Of a stretch of 64,000 bases of DNA, positions 23,054 through 34,560 are shown in pieces. Each line of letters starts with the position of its first letter. Within the stretch, counting starts at the first letter, position 1. Under the pieces are notes generated by a model. The model saw only the letters and a program-made list of their open reading frames with translations. It did no database searches and had not been told where the DNA came from. The stretch is from Cephalopachus bancanus (Eukaryota; Chordata; Mammalia; Primates; Tarsiidae). The position numbers and the translations under genes are program-made. Location of the stretch: contig JAPVLO010000001.1 in assembly GCA_027257055.1 (NCBI GenBank), positions 17,030,501-17,094,500 on the forward strand. Direction: 5' to 3'.

Positions 23054-24508
23054 CTGAGAAGAGCATTTAAGACAGGACTGTGAGGTGGGCTCCGGGAACA
23101 GGACTGCCAGTAGGACAGTCACAGGCTGAGATGAGCTGCGAGCCTCATTTGGCCCGGCTGGCCATGGACACAGAGAGGCAGGGTGGAGCAGGCCGGACAG
23201 AGGCCCCTGGAGGATGTCTGCCCGGGCCTCAGCTGCAGAAAGTCAGCTCAAATCCAGTGAAGGTTGCCGGAGGGGCAGGTGGGATGCCGGACGCAGTCGC
23301 CGGCAGAGCCCAGCCTGCAGGGCTTTCTCAGAGTGGCTTGTGGCCAGGCACCGAACTAGCCTTTGTGAGGCTTACACGATATCCCTACTTCCACGCACCT
23401 TCTCAGTTTCGCCCTGAGCAAGCCAGGTGCTACCTTGTGTTTCCTCCCATCTGCAGAGGCTGTTTAGGAAACTGCTCTGAGGTGCACTGCCTGCACGGGG
23501 CCAAACCAGTGAGATGAGGCTCGCCTGGCGTGTGGCCTGTGGGGGACCCCCACAGCTGCGGGCTTGGGTGGGGAGACCCACTGCATGTGGAGTAGGGCAT
23601 CCCGGAGGAACCGGCTGTTCCCTCCTGTCCCTGTCTCCAGCACAGCGATGGGTTGTTGTTTTTTTTTTTTAGTTGGAGTCTCACTCTGTCGCCCAGACTG
23701 GAGTGCAGTGGCCGCTCTCAGCCACCGCAGCCTTGACCCACGGGGCTCTGGTGATCCTTCCGCCTCAGCCTTCCGAGTAGCTGGAACGACAGGTGCGCGC
23801 TACCACGCCCGGCTAATTTTTTGATTTATTGTAGAGATGAGGTCTCACCAAGTTGCCCAGGCAGGTCTCGAACCCATGGGCTCAGGTAATCCACTCATTT
23901 CAGCCTCCCAAGGCGCGGGATGACAGGCTGAGCCACCGAGCCCAGCTAGCAATGGGTTTCTTCCAGTGACGTTTGCTTTTTTAACCCATTTCTTGTTTTG
24001 AAAAAAAAGTGTAGTGACTGCTGCATTCATTTAATTTCACATAAACACATTTTTTGCAGTTGAAGCAAATCTGACTGGTTTTCAACGTTAAAATAAAACA
24101 TAGAAACCGTTCTTGGAGCTATTTATAAACAGACCTTGTCTCTAATCCTAACAATAATTACGGGAGAGAGAGAGAATTACTATATTTGTATTTCTTTTCT
24201 GTCTTCTTCATCTCAGGGTAAATTCTGTTGCTGCAAGCGCTGCTGGAGGGATTCTCAGGGACAACGGAAAAGGGCTGATTTGGGGAAACTCAGAAGGTTC
24301 CGGAACGCAAACGAGCTCTCCACAAGTGCTACTAGGAAAACGATGCTCCTGCGGTGGGGCTGGCATGGGCGTCAGACCCTGATCTTTCGTCCGCCCATGT
24401 CCCACGCACCCACCCTTCCGCGCCCGCCTCTCCCGGGAAGTCCCAACCCCTGCCTTCTCCCTGAGAAGGTCGGGGCAGCCAGGGCCTTCGGGGCCGGGAG
24501 CGCCTCAC
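23054..24508 (-). other. RASA3: RASA3 intron 12
   Basis: 1455 bases. Contains one Alu (23655-23947). 23960-24250 is AT-rich unique sequence. Confidence 0.85.
23655..23947 (-). mobile_element. Alu SINE, minus orientation, with target-site duplication
   Basis: Opens with a T-run then AGTTGGAGTCTCACTCTG, and ends GACAGGCTGAGCCACCGAGC, that is a minus-strand dimer. AGCGATGGGTT (23644-23654) and AGCAATGGGTT (23948-23958) are an 11-base target-site duplication with one mismatch. In sense orientation the head reads GGTGGCTCAGCCTGTCATCC, lacking the two bases of the usual CTCACGCCTG. Confidence 0.93.
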
Positions 24509-24623
24509 CTCCTCGATGGTGGGCTTGAGGGTGACGTGCAGGTAGTGCATGCCCGCCAGCTTCATCGTCTCGTCGATGCACTTGGACGTGAGGGAGTTTC
24601 CTCGGAAAATGGTGTTGGGGTCC
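24509..24623 (-). CDS. RASA3: RASA3 exon 12 (arginine finger)
   Basis: Completes Q364 and encodes residues 365-402 ([14 protein letters not shown]..., ending LKPTIEE). R371 in TIFRGN aligns with the arginine finger of p120GAP and NF1, which reaches into the Ras active site and speeds GTP hydrolysis. [10 protein letters not shown] and [11 protein letters not shown] are the following conserved helices. Donor GAG|GTGAGG, acceptor TTCCCAG. Confidence 0.97.
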
Positions 24624-25280
24624 CTGGGAACAACATCAGGCACACCTGCCTCACGCGAACCCAAGGCAGCGCCCGGCCCCCACCCCCGACGGCCAGAGTG
24701 GGAGGCAAGCGCCCGCCGACCAGTCTGCTTCCAGGGCTTCGCAGGCACAGAGGCAGGTGTGCCGCACACGCGGGGTCCACGGATGCAGGAGGAACACGGC
24801 TGCCTCTGCCGCCCTCTCCCTGCCCTCTGTGACACGTGCCCATGCAAAGCATGAACAGCGGTCCGCACAGCAAGACCTGGGGTGGGCGGCCCCCCACCTG
24901 GGCACAGGGGAGGCCTCTGCCAGGAGCCGCGGCGGGCACGAGCCAGGTCTCTCCAGACCAGCAGGGCAGGCCCCGAGGGAAGCGGCCCCAGTCTTGGCCC
25001 CTGGTCGGCAACGTGGGCTCCCACGTCGGGGACCTGGATGTCCCTCCAGCCCCTGGTGCCTGGACCCCCGCCTCCCACTCCCTCCAGGGCAAGTCCCGGG
25101 GAAATGCGGCCTTTTAGGAAAAGGGAGTACAAGCCTCCGAAGGAAACCCTGAATCGACAGGTCTCCGGGGGAGCCCGCGCCCTCCGACCCCCCCAGCCTG
25201 CATGGGGGCGGCTTCGGGGCAGCCTCTGCCATCGCCCCACAGGCCCCGCGTGCCCCCAGGGCCGGGCGGGCCCCACTCAC
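24624..25280 (-). other. RASA3: RASA3 intron 11
   Basis: 657 bases of GC-rich unique sequence. Confidence 0.85.
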
Positions 25281-25429
25281 TGGGTCCGCTTGACCTCGGC
25301 GTTGGCGATGGCGCTGACGAAGGGCACCACCCGGCCGCAGTGCAGCAGCAGCCGCACCAGCGGGATGGCCGCCTCCTGCTTCTCCCGGCACACCTCGCCC
25401 AGGATGTGGGCCGCGGACGCCGACACGGG
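25281..25429 (-). CDS. RASA3: RASA3 exon 11 (start of RasGAP domain)
   Basis: Encodes residues 315-363 and starts Q364. It runs from [20 protein letters not shown] through [20 protein letters not shown] to NAEVKRT. These are the first GAP helices, before the arginine finger. Several hydrophobic substitutions from human as I recall (LL for LF, C for Y, V for I, N for S) lie on helices and look conservative. Confidence 0.96.
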
Positions 25430-26070
25430 CTGGCCAGGCGAGGAGAGGGGGCGGTCAGGACCCCGGCCCGCCCGCCCGGGGCTGGGTCTCCCCTCCCAAG
25501 GCAATGGACACGGCTCTTTGCGGGGATGGAAACGCATGCGCGTGGTGAAGACCCGGGTCCTCGTGTCCAGGGCGGGCGGCGCTCCGGGGATCTGCACCTC
25601 CTCCCACCATCCCTGCGTCCAGACAGCAGCAGGCCCAGGACCAGGAGCCCCGCCGAGGTGGGGTCACACCCAGACACACTCTGGAAGTCCCAAGCGCTGC
25701 CTGCCCCTCCACTCTGAGAGGGCTGGGCGTCCCAGCACAGGGGAAAGAGACAGCCCCAGGGGTGGTGGCCCTGAGCTGGGCCTTCGGAGGGTGGGGCTGG
25801 TGCACAGGGCCCTGGGGGGGGGAGGGGTGTGGCCTTTGGGAGTGGGGGCGGGGAGGGGTTGGCGCCTTTGGAAGAAGGGCCAAGGCAGTGGACAGGGACC
25901 CAGGCTGGTGGCAGGGGTAGGTGGGGCTGGGGGGGGCAAGGCAGGGTGGGGCCGAGCCAGGGGGCAGAGTCCCGGAGGCGGCAGGGCAGGCCGGTGGGAG
26001 GGGCCTTGGCCGGCTACCGGCAGGCTGTCAGGGCTGGGCACACGCCACCAGCACGGGTGTGGACAAATAC
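25430..26070 (-). other. RASA3: RASA3 intron 10
   Basis: 641 bases, with GGGG-rich runs on the plus strand at 25790-26000. Donor GTATTT is weak. No repeat family recognised. Confidence 0.85.
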
Positions 26071-26227
26071 CTCCACGTCCGCCGACCTCAGCAGCAGGTC
26101 CCGCAGGGGGCTGTAGTAATCGGACGCAAACACGTGGTCCTCCGTGTACACCACGTTCAACCTCAAGGACCCCAGGTCGTCCGGCTTCAGGCTCTTGCTG
26201 CCGTTGTCTCGGGGCTGCAGGAAGTAC
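26071..26227 (-). CDS. RASA3: RASA3 exon 10 (C2B end and linker)
   Basis: Completes W262 and encodes residues 263-314. [20 protein letters not shown] followed by [13 protein letters not shown] is the last C2B strand ([13 protein letters not shown] is a typical C2 final strand). [18 protein letters not shown] begins the helical lead-in to the GAP domain. Donor GAG|GTATTT, acceptor TCCCCAG. Confidence 0.96.
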
Positions 26228-27496
26228 CTGGGGACGCACGGGAGAGGCCGGTGAGGTGGCAGGGTCCCGGCGCGGGCTCTCTGGGCCGGGCTGGCCCCCG
26301 GCGGGAGCGGTCACCGGCCAGGCTCTGGCACCAGGTTCCTGCAGGGCCCTGCAGGGTCCGGTCACCCTGGGATGTTTCCCATCTAGGCCCCCGCAGCGTC
26401 GGGTCACCTGGGCCTTCCTCACAGAGACCACTAAAGGGTCACCTGGGCCATCCTAGCCCCCAACAAGGTCTGGTCTCCTGGGCCGTCCTGCGCTCCTGCA
26501 AGGCCTGGTCCCCTGGGGGTGTTCCCCGGGGTAGGTTTCCACTGGGGTTGATTACACAGAGCCACGGACTTAGAAGGTGAGGGGGCCTGGGGGAACGAGG
26601 GAGGATGCGGGCCTGGGTACTGGGGAGGCAGCTTGGTAATTCCCTGTGGAGGCCAACGCTCATGGTAACTGCAGCACATCGAACCTGGACGATTTTCACA
26701 AGAGCGTTGGCTCTTGACATCTGAGGGGCGGTGGCCCTGCACTGGCGGGCCGGGCAGGCCGCCTAGGCATGTGGCCGTTTCTGGCGGTGTCTCCTGACCG
26801 GCTGCTCTCGGCCCTTGGGTTCTACCCAGGGCAGTCATGGGAACCCGCTGTGCCCTGAAGTCACTGGTCCGGCAGTTTATGTTCCGATGATGCAGAACCT
26901 TGTCTGAGGCACTTAACGGCCCAGCGTCCTCGGCGTCTCCGGGGCTGCGTCGGTCACGAGGGTGAGGCAAACCCAGCCTGGCAAACCCAGCGGAAGTGCC
27001 GCCCTCGTGGAGCCAAAAGACACACGGGCCCACAGTCCCAGGGGAGGGGAACTCTGCCCCCAGCATGAGGCCGAGGGCAGCAGGTGCAGCAGAGGTGTAG
27101 ACGTCCCTGTCCCCGAGTGGGTTCTGAGGCAGGCCAACACACCTCGTCTACAGGTGTAGACTGGAGGGGAGGATTTCCTGAAACCACAGGGCCTGCAAAG
27201 CGCCAACAGGTGGTGCTGCTGAGGCCGAGGGTGAGACCAGACGCACCCCCACGTGGGGCGTGTGCCCCAGCTGTCTGGCCCCGTATCCGCCCCAAGGGCA
27301 TATTCCACTCGGGGCTGCCGTCATCCCTGCTCCCCTTCTCCATCCCAAGGCTCTGGCCACTGCCTGTCACCGCACTCGGTGGTCACCTGATGCCTCTCCT
27401 CACCTCCGCCCCGAGAGCCAGCTAGAACCACGTGCAAAGTGAGAGACCACTGGGCCCCACAGAGACGCCGCGGTCTGCGGGCGGCCGCCTCCTTAC
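26228..27496 (-). other. RASA3: RASA3 intron 9
   Basis: 1269 bases. 26340-26520 has a loose repetition of GGTCACCTGGG, GGTCTCCTGGG and CAGGGTCCGGTCACC. Otherwise unique. Confidence 0.8.
26335..26525. repeat. Loose CTGGTCACCTGGGNNNTCC repeat
   Basis: Five diverged units with cores GGTCACCCTGGGATGTT, GGTCACCTGGGCCTTCC, GGTCACCTGGGCCATCC, GGTCTCCTGGGCCGTCC and GGTCCCCTGGGGGTGTT. Spacing is about 38-45 bases. Confidence 0.7.
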
Positions 27497-27601
27497 CACG
27501 CCTCGTGGGAGCTGGACTGCCGCAGGACCATCAGCGGGATCCGCAGCTCTCCCAGGAATTCGTCTCCAAACTTGAGGTTGCTGGCATTCCAGAGGTCCAC
27601 T
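27497..27601 (-). CDS. RASA3: RASA3 exon 9 (C2B domain)
   Basis: Completes R227, encodes residues 228-261 ([20 protein letters not shown], then [14 protein letters not shown]) and starts W262. VxLWNxxNLKxGDEFLGE is the strand-loop-strand motif late in C2 domains (compare 'V.D.D....D.IG'). D240 and E241 are kept but the full Ca2+-ligand set is not seen. Human, as I recall, has K for M251 and Y for H259. Confidence 0.96.
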
Positions 27602-30600
27602 CTGCAAAGACAGCGGGGCACGGTCTGACCCTAGAAGAGAGGACGGGAAGCCGGGCCACAGACCCGCGGAACCTGGAGCCCTCGCTCCTCCACAGTCTCA
27701 GTGAAGGTCGCGACCAAGCGTGTTTAAATACACCACGGAAAGTCTCGGCGAGGTTCTGGACCAGGCACGTCTAACCCACATCCGGCCAGGACAGGCAGCG
27801 ATGCAGCCCCACAAAATCTTTTAGCATCTCATGTTTTCGGCATTATTTCCTTCACGGCCCCACGTGTAGCTCCATTCTTGAAGTTCGCAATCACGCTGCC
27901 CTTGTGACCTCGCTTTCTGGCAGCACGTACCTTTGTGGGCCGCTGCTTTTAATATGGAGCTCACACCTAGAGCACGACTTGAACCAACTTTCTGACCCCG
28001 AGCGCCTTGCGAACTCACTAGGAACCGTGTCCGTCGAACGAGACATCGATAGATCAGTTGCCCCCAAACAAGGCAAATTTTCCACTCGCTTTCGACCGCT
28101 CTCATTTTTCTAAACTCCATCACAAAAATGCTTTTCGAAACAAGTCTCATCGTGTGTATGCTAGCCATGCTGTGGAAGTCAAGGGCAGCCCGTCTGCCCC
28201 CTTTGCCCGGGTGAGTGAGGCCCAGGAGCAGCCGTGGCCGCCCCCTCCGCGGGCGAGCCCAGCCACCAGGTTCTGCGGCGGCCTCGTGCTGCCCAGCCCC
28301 CAGACTGGCCGCCTCGACCTGCAGGGCCCAGCTCGCGGGCGAGGACAGCACCTGACCCGGCGGCGAGGCTGTGCGTGAGATGGCTCGGCGAGGCCGGCTG
28401 TCTCCCGCCAGCCCTCGCTCTCCACCCACAGGAATCACGACCCCGGGGCCAGCCACACCCGCGGGTCACGCGTGGCCGCACACCGAGCCTGCGTTCAGAA
28501 TCTCTGAGCATCCAGGCCCAGCGTGTGGAGCATCCGGCTGTTGGAGGTGCAGGCCGCTCCCTGATCTGGCTTCCCAGCGTGGAACACTCACGTTCCCTCA
28601 GATCCAGGCAGTGGGACTGCGTCTGACGGACGGACGGGCACACGCAGCTGGGGGTGCAATCAGCCACAGGCTGGCATACCAGGCATGCTTCACAGCCTCT
28701 GCCTTGGGCTGGAAACCCCGCAGGCAGGGCAGGCCACGCCGTGGCAGTCTGGATGTCGAGGTGGGAAGGGAAGATTCTAGAAGAGGGACTGCTCTGTGGC
28801 CCCTGCGAGTCCCAGTGAGTGCAGTTGCACGGCAGAACGGACGCTCCCCCAGGATGGGTGCGTATCAGGAAACGTGCGTGGGGGTGGTCAGAGGGTCACA
28901 GGCAGGAGCCGGTGTCCCCCAGGAGACACGAGTCGGGTTCTGTGATCTGCCCGTCCACAGTTGAGAAACAGGCGCTTTTTGCTTTTAACACGAGAAATGT
29001 TTAAAGCATTTTTGTATGCCCTCAAAAAAGTTTCAAACTAGGACTTCACTCTTGAATTCAAGGCTCAATCTGGAAAGAAACCAAAACATCGCTTCCTCCT
29101 CTTCACAAGACAAAGAGGAACCTGGGAGTTCGAGAGCGGAGGACAGTCCACAGGGCTCCCTCAGGCGCCCAGACAGGGCCACGGCGCCTCCAGCTCAGAA
29201 TTCGGAAGCCCTGGGAGGGAAGGTTTAAGCTGGAAACACTTAAAAACCGTGCTCAAAGCAAGAGAGTCCGGAGAGGACGCTCCCTCAGGAAGGGTGGTGA
29301 GGAGGGAAGGGATGCGGGCTGGGCGGCGCCCACAGGCTCACAGTGATGTGAGGTACCAGGGGGCCCCCAACTGAGTGCCTGTGGAGTTTCTAGTGGAGCC
29401 TCTTGCTCCCCGGGACACCTGACCCCACAGGAAGCAGGCTCAGACCCTGCATACTCCGGAAAACCCCTGAAGTTCTCAGACTTCAGTGAGAGACGGAGGT
29501 GGGCCCTCACGGCAGGGCCGGGCCGTGTGTGGTGACTCTCGCCTGACCCTGAGCTTCTCGGGCAGGCGGGGAGAGGCACTCGGTGGGGCCGCCCTGGAAA
29601 GGGAGCAGGACCGCCGTCGGATGGCCAGCGCGTCCCTGAAATGACCCAGATGAGCGCAAGTGCGTCGCAGGCTCAGACACGGATGTGCTTGGGAGGGAAA
29701 TGCCTCTGCAGTTCCTGGACGCCCCTTTCTTTCTGCACGGTGTGGAAGCCAGAGGGGTCTGCCTCTGACCCTCCAGTGACAGGGCACTTGTGGGTGCAGA
29801 AGGAAGGCGAAGAGGAATCCCCGGCTTGCTTTCATTGCGAGCAGGACCCAGCGGGGCCCAGGAAGGAGATGCTCGTGGCCCCCCAAAGCTCTGCGTCCAC
29901 AGGACCATGGGACTTTCTAGAAATGGACTGAACTGGCTCGTCTCCTCCTCTGGTCCTTCGGATTCGGAGCACGAGAACGGGCGCGCTCCTAAGCAACCTG
30001 CGGGTCAGCCCCACTTCCTCAGGGGCCCTGGGATGCCACGGAAGGAGGATGGGGCCCAGGTGGACATGTGAGGAAGAACACGTGTGAGCCAAGCTGGAAA
30101 AATAAACCAGGGCCACACAGGAGTATCCTACGGGAGCTGGTGCTCAGCACCTTCCAGTCGGGACAGGAGCCCCTCGAGGGCCTGAGCCTGGAGGCGGCGG
30201 AGCCCGGGGTGCCTCGAGGGGTCCCGCTCAGCCGGCGATGGGTGCTGAGACCCGCCAGGTGCCGTAACCTGGGGGTGAGGGTGCCGACTGTGCACAGCGG
30301 ACCTGGAACACAACTCGAAGTGCCTGGGACCACCGCCAGCCGGACGTGTCTGGCGAGCAGAACCTTCCAGGCTCCGAGGACTGACTCTCCCGACCATCCC
30401 GCGTAGAAGACAGCGCAGGGTGGGCCGTAAAAGCACGGGCGGGCGTCACTTGCGAAGTGTCTTCCCACCCCCCGGGCATCCAGCACGTTTACGACAAAGG
30501 CCCTCACTGCAGCCGCAGTGTGCCGCTGAGGTCCCCACCTCTCTCCTCGCTGGCGCTTTTGGAAGCCACAGTCAAACAAAAGAGGCGAGCTGAGGCGAAC

Positions 30601-30632
30601 ACTGCAAGCGGCGGCCACGCCTGGTTTCTCAC
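27602..30632 (-). other. RASA3: RASA3 intron 8
   Basis: 3031 bases of unique sequence, AT-richer at 27820-28170 and 28960-29120. I recognise no transposon, array or embedded gene. Confidence 0.75.
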
Positions 30633-30709
30633 CTGACTTCGAGTTTGTCCACGTCTTCCTCCTCAAAGTCAAAGTGCGACTTCTTGCTGTAGCTGCAGGG
30701 CCTGGTCAC
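30633..30709 (-). CDS. RASA3: RASA3 exon 8 (C2B domain)
   Basis: Encodes residues 202-226 (VTRPCSYSKKSHFDFEEEDV, then DKLEV) and starts R227. The acidic stretch FDFEEEDVD lies in a C2B loop before the strand KLEVRVDLW. Donor AG|GTGAGA, acceptor GCTCTAG. V226 replaces the I I recall in human. Confidence 0.96.
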
Positions 30710-30739
30710 CTAGAGCCAGACGGGAGACAGGCACTGAGC

Positions 30740-31680
30740 CCGCAGGATGGAGCTTGCACTGGGCTCACACGTGACAGAGGCCCAGGGCGGGCTCGTGTGA
30801 GACAAGGGCTCAGGCCTGGACGCACGTGAGACCGCGCCTTGGGCCAGGCTCATGGCTGACAGGGACCGGGCCTGGCTCGCACGTGACAGGGGCTCGGGGC
30901 TGGGCTCACGTGAGACTGGGGCTCGGGGCCGGGATCGCACGTGGCAGGGACCGGGGCTGGCTCGCACGTGACGAGGATCAGGGCCAGGCTCACATGGGAC
31001 AGGAGCCTGGAGCCGGACTCACACGAGACAGGGGCTTGGGCCAGGCTCATGTGTGACAGGGACCCGGGGCTGGCTCGCACGTGACAGGGGCCCAGGGCTG
31101 GAGTCGCCTGAGACAGGCACCCGGGGCTGGCTCGCACGTGACGAGGATCAGGGCCAGGCTCACATGGGACAGGAGCCTGGAGCCGGACTCACACGAGACA
31201 GGGGCTTGGGCCAGGCTCATGTGTGACAGGGACCCGGGGCTGGCTCGCACGTGACAGGGGCCCAGGGCTGGAGTCGCCTGAGACAGGCACCCGGGGCTGG
31301 CTCGCACGTGACGAGGATCAGGGCCAGGCTCACATGGGACAGGAGCCTGGAGCCGGACTCACACGAGACAGGGGCTTGGGCCAGGCTCATGTGTGACAGG
31401 GACCCGGGGCTGGCTCGCACGTGACAGGGGCCCAGGGCTGGAGTCGCCTGAGACAGGCACCCGGGGCTGGCTCGCGCGTGACGAGGATCAGGGCCAGGCT
31501 CACATGGGACAGGAGCCTGGAGCCGGACTCACACGAGACAGGGGCTTGGGCCAGGCTCATGTGTGACAGGGACCCGGGGCTGGCTCGCACGTGACAGGGC
31601 CCAGGGCTGGAGTCGCCTGAGACAGGCACCCGGGGCTGGCTCACGCGTGACAGGGGCTCAGGCTGGGCTCACACTGCGCC
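30740..31680. repeat. 28-base minisatellite with 170-base higher-order repeat
   Basis: The whole block is made of about 28-base units of the form GGCTCGCACGTGACAGGGRCCCGGGG. From 30961 six units (28+29+28+28+28+29 bases) form a 170-base block. The block repeats at 31131 and 31301 with no difference that I can see, and a fourth copy (31471-31639) has a C-to-G change in its first unit and one deleted G. Flanking units (30740-30960 and 31640-31680) are monomeric and diverged. The array starts within about 30 bases of the exon 8 acceptor. Confidence 0.95.
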
Positions 31681-32199
31681 CTCCTGTCCTGGAAGGGGCC
31701 GTGCCACCCGCCCTCGAGAACGGCTGCCACCAGGCAGGATTTGGAGGTGGGCCTGGTTTCCTGAGGCTGGGCCTTCCAGCACCTTCCACTCAGCACCCTG
31801 AAGGGGACAGACCCCAGGGCCGCCTGGGCGGGAACCCGCCCCAGGCCACACACAGCCGCAGGCTGAGTCCCAGGGATTCATGGGCAGGACGCCGGCCACG
31901 GGGTTCCGGAACTGCGCCTCGAACCACAGACACCCGGGACGGGCCTCTCTGCCCGGTGGGTCCCCGTTCTTGCTCCCGATGCACACGGCAGCGACGGCCG
32001 GACAGAGGCAGCCGCTGCACCTCAAGTTCAGCTCCTGGAGTGTCTGGGGTTTCCTTCCTCAGTATGAAGCCCCGCCACGCAGGCAGGTGGGAGGACCCCG
32101 CACTGGGGGTGAGGCCTGCCCAGCAGCCTTGGGGCAGGGGTTAAAACAGGGCGGTCAAGGCCCTGCTACTCTCCTGACGGTTTAGGGTCCTGAGTTCTT

Positions 32200-32500
32200 C
32201 TTTTAAAAGTTTTTTAAAATTTTTATTTTTTTGAGTTGGAGTCTCACTCTGTCGCCCAGACTGGAGTGCAGTGGCCGCTCCCGGCCACCGCAGCCTCGAC
32301 CCGCTGGGCTCCGGCGATCCTTCCGCCTCAGCCTTCCAGGTAGCCGGAATTACAGGCGCGTGCTACCACGCCCGGCTGATTTTTTGATTGATTGTAGAGA
32401 TGAGGTCTCGCCTGCCCAGGCGGGTCTCGAACCTGTGGGCTCAGGTAATCCACTCAGCTCAGCCTCCCAAAGGCGCGGGATGACAGGCTGAGCCACCGAG
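32200..32500 (-). mobile_element. Alu SINE, minus orientation, with target-site duplication
   Basis: T-rich start, then TTGGAGTCTCACTCTGTCGCCC, ending GATGACAGGCTGAGCCACCGAG. CTGAGTTCTT at 32190-32199 is repeated exactly at 32501-32510 as the target-site duplication. It shares the CCAACTC tail mark and the shortened CTCAGCCTG head with the copies at 23655 and 48395. Confidence 0.94.
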
Positions 32501-34239
32501 CTGAGTTCTTTAAAAATCAAAAAGGAGCGGAGGCACGAAGGAGGGACCTTGAGCCACACAGGCCGGCGGCCGGCAGCAGAGCGAGACGTACCCTGTGGGC
32601 TCGGAGGCCGCCGTGCGTCACGACTCCCAGCTCCACTGCAGCCACCGCCCGCCCTGCGCGAGGCCTCCCTCCGCCTGGCCTCCCGCTTCCCTCCTCGAGG
32701 GGTCGGCAGGGGCTGGGTGAGGGCCTGAGTTCTGATCCTGAATCTGACATGAAGCCATGCTGCTTAAACTGCCTGACTGCGAGCGCTGGCTTTCCACGGG
32801 GAAACGAGCAAACGCCAGCCCGTGGCAGGGCAGTGCTCTGTCGGGGGAGGGCTGGGGACGCCTCCCTCCCCCGCACGCCTCATCCCCAGGTTGGCCTCCC
32901 AGCCGCCCTGCTCACACCACGCCCCGTCAGTCCCAGCCACTCTGCCTCCAAGCCAAAGCCACGAGCCACCTGGGCCGTCCCTCATCCTGGCTCAGCCCGG
33001 AGGCTCCTTGGGCGACCGTACCTCTGGCTGCAGCCTCCTCCCCAGACCTCCAGCCCCACCTGCATCCTCACGGAACTCCTGGGCCACTCGCTTCCCGCCC
33101 CAGACCGGGGAGCAGCCCCTGCAGCCCGCCCAGCAGCTCCCGGCACCTCTTGGCAGCTCCCAGCTCCGGCCACAGTCCCACACCTGGCTCCTCCTCTGTA
33201 CAGGTATCTCTGAAACGCCACCTCCTCCGGGAAGCCCCGGCTCCCCGCCTCACGCCCTCTCCGCGGCACCGTCACGGTGCCTTCACGCAGGCTCGTCTGC
33301 CCAGGGTCACCTCCCACACGGGCCCACGCCAACCGCAGGCCCGGTCTCTTTTCTTCCCCATCTTATGACCAGCCGAGCACCAGTGCGTCTGTGCAGTGGA
33401 CGGGCCGGCTCTCACAGAGTCAGAAGCCCTTTCGCTTGGACACTCAGGGGTTTTAGATGAGTCCAGCTGCAATCCCGGAAGAAAACGGCCTGGGAGCGGC
33501 TCTGCCGGAAGCGGAGCGTTGGCTCTTCTGGGGCCGCCTGTGGCATGTGCCCACCCACAGCCCAGGCCGCGCTCGCTCTCTCCGCCGGGCCGGGCTGCGT
33601 CCGAAGCCAGCAGGCCAGAAGGACGGAGGAGAGCCCGGGGAGAGGCCGTGGCTGCCGTGCGCGGCGGAGGCGTCGAGTCCGAGGGCGCGGGCTCCAACAG
33701 CCAGGCCAGCGAGGCTGGTGCCGGCAGCCCCCACCAGGCTCGGCCGGGTCCGGGCCTCCTGGGGAGTGGCCGTCCAGACCCGGCTTTCCCGCGTGCCCGC
33801 AAGTCGCTCACTGAGTCGAGCAGGCTGAGCCCCGCCTTTGCCAAGCGAGGCGGAGACCACACAGAGCAGGCGAGGAGGAGGCGGGCCGCCGTGCCTCCCC
33901 TCCAGGCCACGTGCGTTAGAAGTGCACATGGAGGGCCACCGGCCTGAGCCGACACGGAGCACCTGCTGCGGGGCCCCTGCACTCCGGGCGGCAGCTCCGT
34001 GTGTCTTCCTCCTAGGAGCCCGTCCAGCCTCCGGGCCCCCGCGGCTGGCGGGACGCGCGGCCCTGGCCCCCCGCCGGACTGAAAGCGAGGACTCACACCC
34101 AGGGGGGGACGGCCATCCTGCGGCGTCCCCTCACGCTGCCCCGAGGCCGGCCGGCCTCCCCCGCTCACGGCCCTGCGGGCCTCAGAGCCAGCATCCGCTC
34201 GGCCTGCACCCCCGCGGCCTCCCGGGCACGAGGCACGCC

Positions 34240-34560
34240 TGTGGGCCCGGTCTAACTGGCTCCCTGCAGCCTCCTGACACACTGCACACACGTGTGCTCC
34301 CTGTAACCTGTTCCCCTGCAGACTCCTGACACGCGGCACAGGTGTGTGCCCGTCTGGTCTGTTCCCCACAGTCTCAAGACACGCCACACACGTGTGTGCC
34401 CAGTCTAACCTGCTGCTTGCAGCCTCCCGACACGCTGTACATATGTGCGCCCCCACCTAGTCTACTCCCCCACAGCCTCCCGACAAGCCGCACATGCATG
34501 TGCCTAACTTGCTCCCCCGCGGCCTCCTGACACGCAGCACACATGTGTGCCCCCGCCGGA
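34240..34560. repeat. Minisatellite, unit about 50 bases (GCCTCCTGACACGCNGCACACATGTGTG)
   Basis: Six degenerate copies with starts near 34267, 34319, 34371, 34421, 34473 and 34520. Each holds CTCCTGACACGC, a CACACGTGTG-like palindrome and a CTAACCTGCTCCCC tail. Confidence 0.8.

Noticed and set aside
24882..26456. 524-residue plus-strand open frame
   Set aside because: It runs antisense across RASA3 exons 10 and 11 and their introns. The real coding sense is minus, supported by splice sites and domain matches.
30961..31640. 170-base period suggesting alpha satellite (about 171 bases)
   Set aside because: The sequence is GC-rich and made of 28-base units; it has no resemblance to AT-rich alpha satellite or a CENP-B box.
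30740..31680. Regular 28-base repeats resembling a CRISPR array
   Set aside because: Repeats are contiguous, with no unique spacers and no cas genes, and they sit in a primate intron. This is a minisatellite.
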